From Adiantum capillus-veneris (Eukaryota > Streptophyta > Polypodiopsida > Polypodiales > Pteridaceae): 64,000 bases of DNA. The notes beneath the pieces are model-generated. The model was given only the letters and a program-made list of their open reading frames with translations, had not been told where the DNA came from and searched no databases. The position numbers and the translations under genes are program-made. The DNA is taken from NCBI GenBank assembly GCA_014529385.2, contig CM043945.1, forward strand, positions 93,076,112 to 93,140,111. Reading direction: 5' to 3'. Positions 61,901 through 64,000 of the stretch are shown here, in pieces (positions within the stretch are counted from its first letter, which is position 1; every line of letters begins with the position of its first letter).

Positions 61901-62315
61901 GTAGATGATGGCTCTAATTAGCAATATCTCCAAAGGTCAACTGGTGGATTTGGTTTAAAAATCCATCAACCAAGAGGAGAGACACAATTCCACCATTGCC
62001 AGATCCAAATGTGCATGTAGTAAAGGTTTCAAACACCAAGGATGTAGATATCAAGGCCAATGCCATCAAATGTGGATGGGGGAAAGGAAAATAAAAGGAA
62101 GAGGCAACATTGCATGGTGAACAAGGATTATGTAAGAAGGTGAAGGAAACTAAGGAGGTCAAAAGGAGTTGGCATCACATCAACCTCCAAGACTTCCCTC
62201 TTGAACATGGCATGGCTCCCTATAATTTTTTGGACCACAGCGAGGCAAGAGTCCAAACATTTCTTTGGCCTAGTTTTTAGCTCTGTGTCCATTAGTTGGG
62301 CATGATTTAGCATGC

Positions 62316-62768
62316 ATGGTTAGCAAAAAAAGAGAGATAAAGGAAGGTGTTTCTATGGTAAGCATAATGCAAACAGAAGTGCATGAGGATATTCTGCCTG
62401 TTTTTTATTGTTATATAATAGGAAGATTAGTTGGAAAGGATCTTCTTGATGGTGGTGCACAAATTTTCATTATGACAAAAGAATTCATGCATAAATTAGT
62501 CTTTCACATCCATGAAACACCTATCATAAAGGTAAAAATGGCAAATAATAGCAAAGCTAGGTGTCTAGGAGTTGTGAAGGATATGAATGTTGAAGTTTTT
62601 GGTATGGAAAGGGCTGTCATTTTAAATTTGATGTTTGCCAAAGGAAATGGGTACCCATTTATCCTAAGTACACCATGGCTAAGAAAAATGAAAGTCACTT
62701 GCGCGATTGGGAAAGTGGAAATCCAATTTGTAGGATTGAGGATAGTAAGAAGATTGTCTTCAATATGA
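62316..62768 (+). pseudogene. Retropepsin-like protease segment (third gypsy element)
   Basis: 150 codons open. DLLDGGAQIFIMTKEFMHKL carries DGGA at residues 45-48, the variant of D-S/T-G-A also seen at 10560. It is followed by KVKMANNSKARCLGVVKDM and by FILSTPWLRKMKVTCAIG, the usual end of a gypsy protease fold. The ATG at 62316 is only the first in the open stretch, since in relatives this domain is internal to a polyprotein. The RT region follows after about 350 bp of decayed linker. Confidence 0.7.
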
Positions 62769-63114
62769 TGGAATAACTTCAACAATAGCTATAAGAGAAG
62801 TCGTTTGAAGCTGAAATGGATTAAGACTTGATGGATGAAACATTTGCAAAATAGAGCAGGGATAGCCCAACCGATGAGGAATCTTCCATTGAGGTCATGG
62901 GCGTGAGTTTTAAAACAACCAAGCTTTCCAAGGCTTGGAGGAAGTGGGTTCCCAAGAGGACCAGAGTGGGCAAAATGAAGAAATGTTAAAATGATGTGTG
63001 AAGGGTGGATGCAATACAAGACAAAATCCACTTGAACCCAAGCTACACCCAAGCCACAAATGCTACAAAGGTCAAGGGTGATCAAAGAGAAAGTATTACT
63101 CAAGGACGTGAGGA

Positions 63115-64000
63115 ATGTTTTTGCTAGCAGGGTTCATCTATCCCATAGAAAATTTAGAGTGGGTCTCTCCCATTGTGTTCACTTGCAAGGAAAATGGAAA
63201 GTGGTGGTTGTGTGTGGACTATCCGCCACTCAATGAGGCAACCAAGAGCAATCACTTTTCTCTTCCATTTCATGATGATATTCTAAATGAGGTAGCTAGT
63301 CATGAAAAATACACGGTATTTGATGGCTATTCAGGTTAGTTTCACATAAGAATTAGAGAGGAAGATCAAACAAATACATGGGGTTGCTTTGCCTTTAGGG
63401 TCATGCCTTGGTTTGACTAATGATCGAGTCACTTTTCAGTGCTTCATGAATATTGTATTTTATGCATACTTTGGAAAGTCTATTTGAGTCTTTATTGATC
63501 ATTTTTGTATCCACAACTCTAATGCTAAGCATCTACAGATGGTAGAATAGGGCTAGAAAAATCTGTATGATCTAGGACGCCAACTCAATCCTGACAAATG
63601 CCTCATTGGTGAAGATGAAGTGATCTTCTTGGGTCATAAAATGTCTTATAAAGAAATTGAGTTGGATTCGTCTACGGCCACAAATCGCATCAATCTATTT
63701 ATGCAAAAGGTGAGATATATGTCAGGTTCATTCAGGTAGCCTCATAGTTACTTCATCCACTGCAAAAAATTGGCACAACATGTAGAATTCACATGGCTGG
63801 ATGAGCTTGAACAATACTTTTGTAGTATCAAGGTGATTTTGTCAGTGTTACCAACTTGCATGACTCCTTGTTGGGAGTATCCACTCTTTATTAACTCTAG
63901 TGAAGGGAAAGAGGTAGTGGGTGCGGTATTGTTTTAGCGAGATCCTCATAGTACAAGGATGCAGCCCATCTACTTTGCAAGTAGGGTTATGAATGCAACA
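63115..64000 (+). pseudogene. Ty3/gypsy reverse transcriptase, decayed, cut by window end
   Basis: Segment 63115-63339 reads NLEWVSPIVFTCKENGKW, then CVDYPPLNEATKSNHFSLP and EKYTVFDGYSG, the first RT motifs with the catalytic Asp of the FDxYSG type. After a TAG the same frame gives REEDQTNTWGCFAFRVMPW. A small deletion then shifts the frame where PFGL is expected. The active-site box reads FIDH at 63491-63502 instead of the F/Y-x-DD form, losing the second Asp. DLGRQLNPDKC and FLGHKM follow, then RNase H-like sequence to the edge (EGKEVVGAVLF, YFASRVMN). Element family as in other plant gypsy elements. Confidence 0.8.

Overview
The window is repeat-dominated nuclear DNA of a land plant. The evidence is an L1-type LINE, Ty3/gypsy chromovirus remnants with a C-terminal chromodomain, gag/retropepsin remnants, long dinucleotide microsatellites and almost no intact reading frame. 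The look of the LINE and gypsy proteins suggests a large-genome seed-free plant (fern, lycophyte or bryophyte), but that is an impression, not proof. I found no intact cellular gene, no rRNA or tRNA gene and no CRISPR-like array. || Layout. 1-1310: 5' part of an L1-like LINE on the minus strand, running off the left edge. 2270-6302: plus-strand chromovirus remnant (RNase H, integrase, chromodomain, polypurine tract, 2-kb LTR carrying 57-bp and 76-bp minisatellites). Its LTR ends against a decayed minus-strand gene (about 6303-8620) with a recognisable protein-kinase catalytic core. 8018-27902 and 27903-47782: two head-to-tail copies of one 19.88-kb segment, differing at only eleven places that I could find. 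Each copy holds, in order, a fragment of the kinase-gene upstream region, a gag-like frame with two CCHC knuckles, two successive retropepsin-like segments, a (GT)n tract of about 163 bp, a frame with repeated GYYxG motifs, a decayed minus-strand coding region, a degenerate ~250-bp tandem array interrupted by a LINE fragment and a 1.34-kb TIR element, and gag-like debris with short tandem duplications. || 47783-48840: a decayed gag on the right flank of the duplication. 49496-56456: a nearly full-length but frameshifted L1-like LINE, minus strand, with a 12-bp target-site duplication, a T10 (poly-A) end and long poly-G tracts. 56843-59757: an internally deleted chromovirus (minus), related to the one at 2270-6302. 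61490-64000: a decayed Ty3/gypsy gag-protease-RT (plus), cut by the window end. || The parts do not form a pathway. The window records nested insertions, minisatellite growth and a very recent large tandem duplication. The duplication has a three-base microhomology junction; one edge cuts the kinase-like gene region and produces a new chimeric reading frame.
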